Of a stretch of 64,000 bases of DNA, positions 62,817 to 64,000 are shown piece after piece; position 1 is the first letter of the stretch, and every line of letters starts with the position of its first letter. Source of the stretch: Pseudocoprococcus catus (GTDB taxonomy: Bacteria > Bacillota > Clostridia > Lachnospirales > Lachnospiraceae); assembly GCF_902381825.1 (NCBI RefSeq), contig NZ_LR698973.1, positions 18,758-82,757 of the forward strand, written 5' to 3'. The notes beneath the pieces were generated by a model. It was given only the letters and a program-made list of their open reading frames with translations, was not told the DNA's origin and searched no databases. Position numbers and translations under genes: made by a program.

Positions 62817-63749
62817 TCAAATAAGCGTGGAGGAAAGTTTTTTTGATTCGACAATCATTTTTTGAAAATCCTCCGGCATTTCACTGGAAAAAACAGCAAG
62901 GTCCTGATGCCCCGGAAGCTGGCAGGTGATTTCAAAGCTGTGAAGCGCCGCCCGGTCAAATCCGAGAAAACCTTCATGTCCGTAAATGGAGTCTCCCAAC
63001 AGCGGGTGGGACAGACTTGCCATGTGGACACGGATCTGATGGGTACGACCGGTCTGAAGCTTTAAGCGGACAAGGGAAAAAGGTGTTTCTTCATAGGTAA
63101 ATTCTGATAAAACTTCATATTCTGTTCTTGAGGGACGTCCGGTATCAGCAACCTGGTAGCGGTTAAAACATTCCGGGACTTTTTCAATAGGCCGGTCGAT
63201 CAGGCCCGATTTGGACTGGTTTGTCCAGTGGCCTTCTGCCAGAGCCAGATAAACCCGGGAAAGGGTATGATTTGCTCGCTGCCGTTCCAACTGTTGGGCG
63301 GCGTATTTGTTCTTTGCTATAAGAATCAGACCGCTGGTATCCTTATCCAGACGACCGATGGGACAGAGCAGCGGCTGTTCTGGCAGCAGTCGGTAATACC
63401 AGGCCAGATAACTCAGCAGAGTATCCGAATAATGACCGTGGCATGGATGGATCACCAGCCTTGCGGGTTTGTTCACAAGCACGATATCTTCATTTTCAAA
63501 AACAATGGATACAGGTCCCTCAGCAGGCACAACCTTTTGAGTGCGGTCATTGGGCATATTAAAAACAAGGGAGTCCCCGGCATGAAGCACACCCCGTGTG
63601 GTCACACGCTGTCCATTAATCAGAATACCGTTTTCACGAAACTTTACCGAACGCAAAAAAGCCCGGGACAGACCGGCTATATTGCGGGCATAGGCGTTTA
63701 CCGACAGACCGTCTGCCTCCGGTTCAATTGTGTATGAAAGCTGCCACAT
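62817..63749 (-). CDS. RluA-family pseudouridine synthase
   Basis: The 310-residue enzyme isomerises uridine in rRNA or tRNA. An N-terminal S4-like RNA-binding segment (FLRSVKFRENGILINGQRVT) is followed by the RluA core. The core has PARLVIHPCHGHYSDTLLSY, the catalytic motif IGRLDKDTSGLILIAKN (Asp), LVRLKLQTGRTHQIRVHMAS and HPLLGDSIYG. The ATG at 63749 follows AAAAGGAG at a rather long 10-base distance; the upstream in-frame start has no better site. Which uridine is modified cannot be read. The 251 bases from 63750 to the window end are AT-rich and hold nothing I can support. Confidence 0.92.
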   Translation of the reverse strand: MWQLSYTIEPEADGLSVNAYARNIAGLSRAFLRSVKFRENGILINGQRVTTRGVLHAGDSLVFNMPNDRTQKVVPAEGPVSIVFENEDIVLVNKPARLVIHPCHGHYSDTLLSYLAWYYRLLPEQPLLCPIGRLDKDTSGLILIAKNKYAAQQLERQRANHTLSRVYLALAEGHWTNQSKSGLIDRPIEKVPECFNRYQVADTGRPSRTEYEVLSEFTYEETPFSLVRLKLQTGRTHQIRVHMASLSHPLLGDSIYGHEGFLGFDRAALHSFEITCQLPGHQDLAVFSSEMPEDFQKMIVESKKLSSTLI

Positions 63750-64000
63750 GATAGTAATTTCTCCTTTTCCAAATTTTGTGTTTTGAGAAGCTGGCCAATG
63801 CACAGTTCAAATCGGGCAGCTTCATCCAAGTGTACGAACTCAAAATGATAGTAGTAATACTATATCATAAAATTGAACAATTGGTTAAGTATGAAGAGAA
63901 AAATTAAAAAAGTTTAACAAAAGTTAGCAAGAATTCTCCTTCCTATACAGGTGGGAGATGAGTTGCAGAAAAAAGAAAATAGAACGCTTGTTCTGTGGCA

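Overview
The window reads as chromosomal DNA of an anaerobic, spore-forming Gram-positive bacterium, most likely a gut Clostridia member of the Lachnospiraceae type. The evidence is strong GGAGG ribosome-binding sites, TTGACA/TATAAT-type promoters, hairpin-plus-T terminators, a sporulation protein (SpoVAD), ser-rich and lipoprotein-type exported proteins, a DUF1292 protein, a CsoR/CopA/CopZ copper module and a class III CoA-transferase/glycyl-radical remnant. The genus assignment is inference. No rRNA, tRNA, CRISPR array, transposase or integrase was found.

Layout. 1-1.5 kb: remnant of a PrpR/PAS regulator and an aldo/keto reductase. 1.6-7.1 kb: potassium uptake (trkA-trkH), galK-galE and a DUF1292 protein. 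7.1-13.2 kb: a BMP-type nucleoside ABC transporter operon behind a promoter and an attenuator-like leader, followed by a DUF4299-like gene. 13.2-17.3 kb: a 214-nt palindromic element, then a LysR regulator divergent from modABC (molybdate uptake). 17.5-20.2 kb: a threonine-aldolase-like enzyme and a coiled-coil/M23 murein hydrolase. 20.3-24.2 kb: an SDR and a CsoR repressor facing copA, whose reading frame runs into copZ. 24.8-29.1 kb: PucR-type regulator, ftsE-ftsX and an S41 protease. 29.2-38 kb: purine permease, then the uvrB-uvrA operon, which is interrupted. A 5' fragment of uvrB is followed by two AT-rich foreign genes (a TIR-domain protein and a DUF1016/PD-(D/E)XK nuclease) and then by a complete uvrB and uvrA. 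38.1-41.4 kb: SNF2-type helicase. 41.6-45.7 kb: two truncated metabolic genes (glycyl-radical enzyme and CoA-transferase), a membrane/cytidylate-kinase-like fusion, a MarR regulator and a MATE pump. 45.9-51 kb: a GntP-family permease with a sigma-54 promoter, an amidohydrolase, trmO and a FliB-like protein. 51.3-59.4 kb: DAHP synthase, a DUF815 ATPase with an ABC-F protein, solo spoVAD, and an ECF sigma factor with a DUF4179 membrane partner. 59.5-63.8 kb: MarR, crotonase, a second GntP permease and an RluA pseudouridine synthase.

The most notable signals are the following. (1) The TIR + DUF1016 cassette sits inside uvrB with a 278-bp flanking duplication. Differences between the two copies are almost all at third codon positions, and a LexA-like box lies upstream, so the putative defence pair appears embedded in the SOS-type uvrBA transcription unit. 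(2) Two intergenic elements near 24.4 kb and 51.2 kb share an 88-nt core of equal length. One six-pair stem in that core differs at five pairs with pairing preserved in both copies. This is a candidate undescribed structured repeat family. (3) Two other large palindromic intergenic elements lie near 13.35 and 61.2 kb. (4) CopA and CopZ are fused in frame while the copZ ribosome-binding site and start are kept. All functional statements are from reading the sequence; no database search was run.
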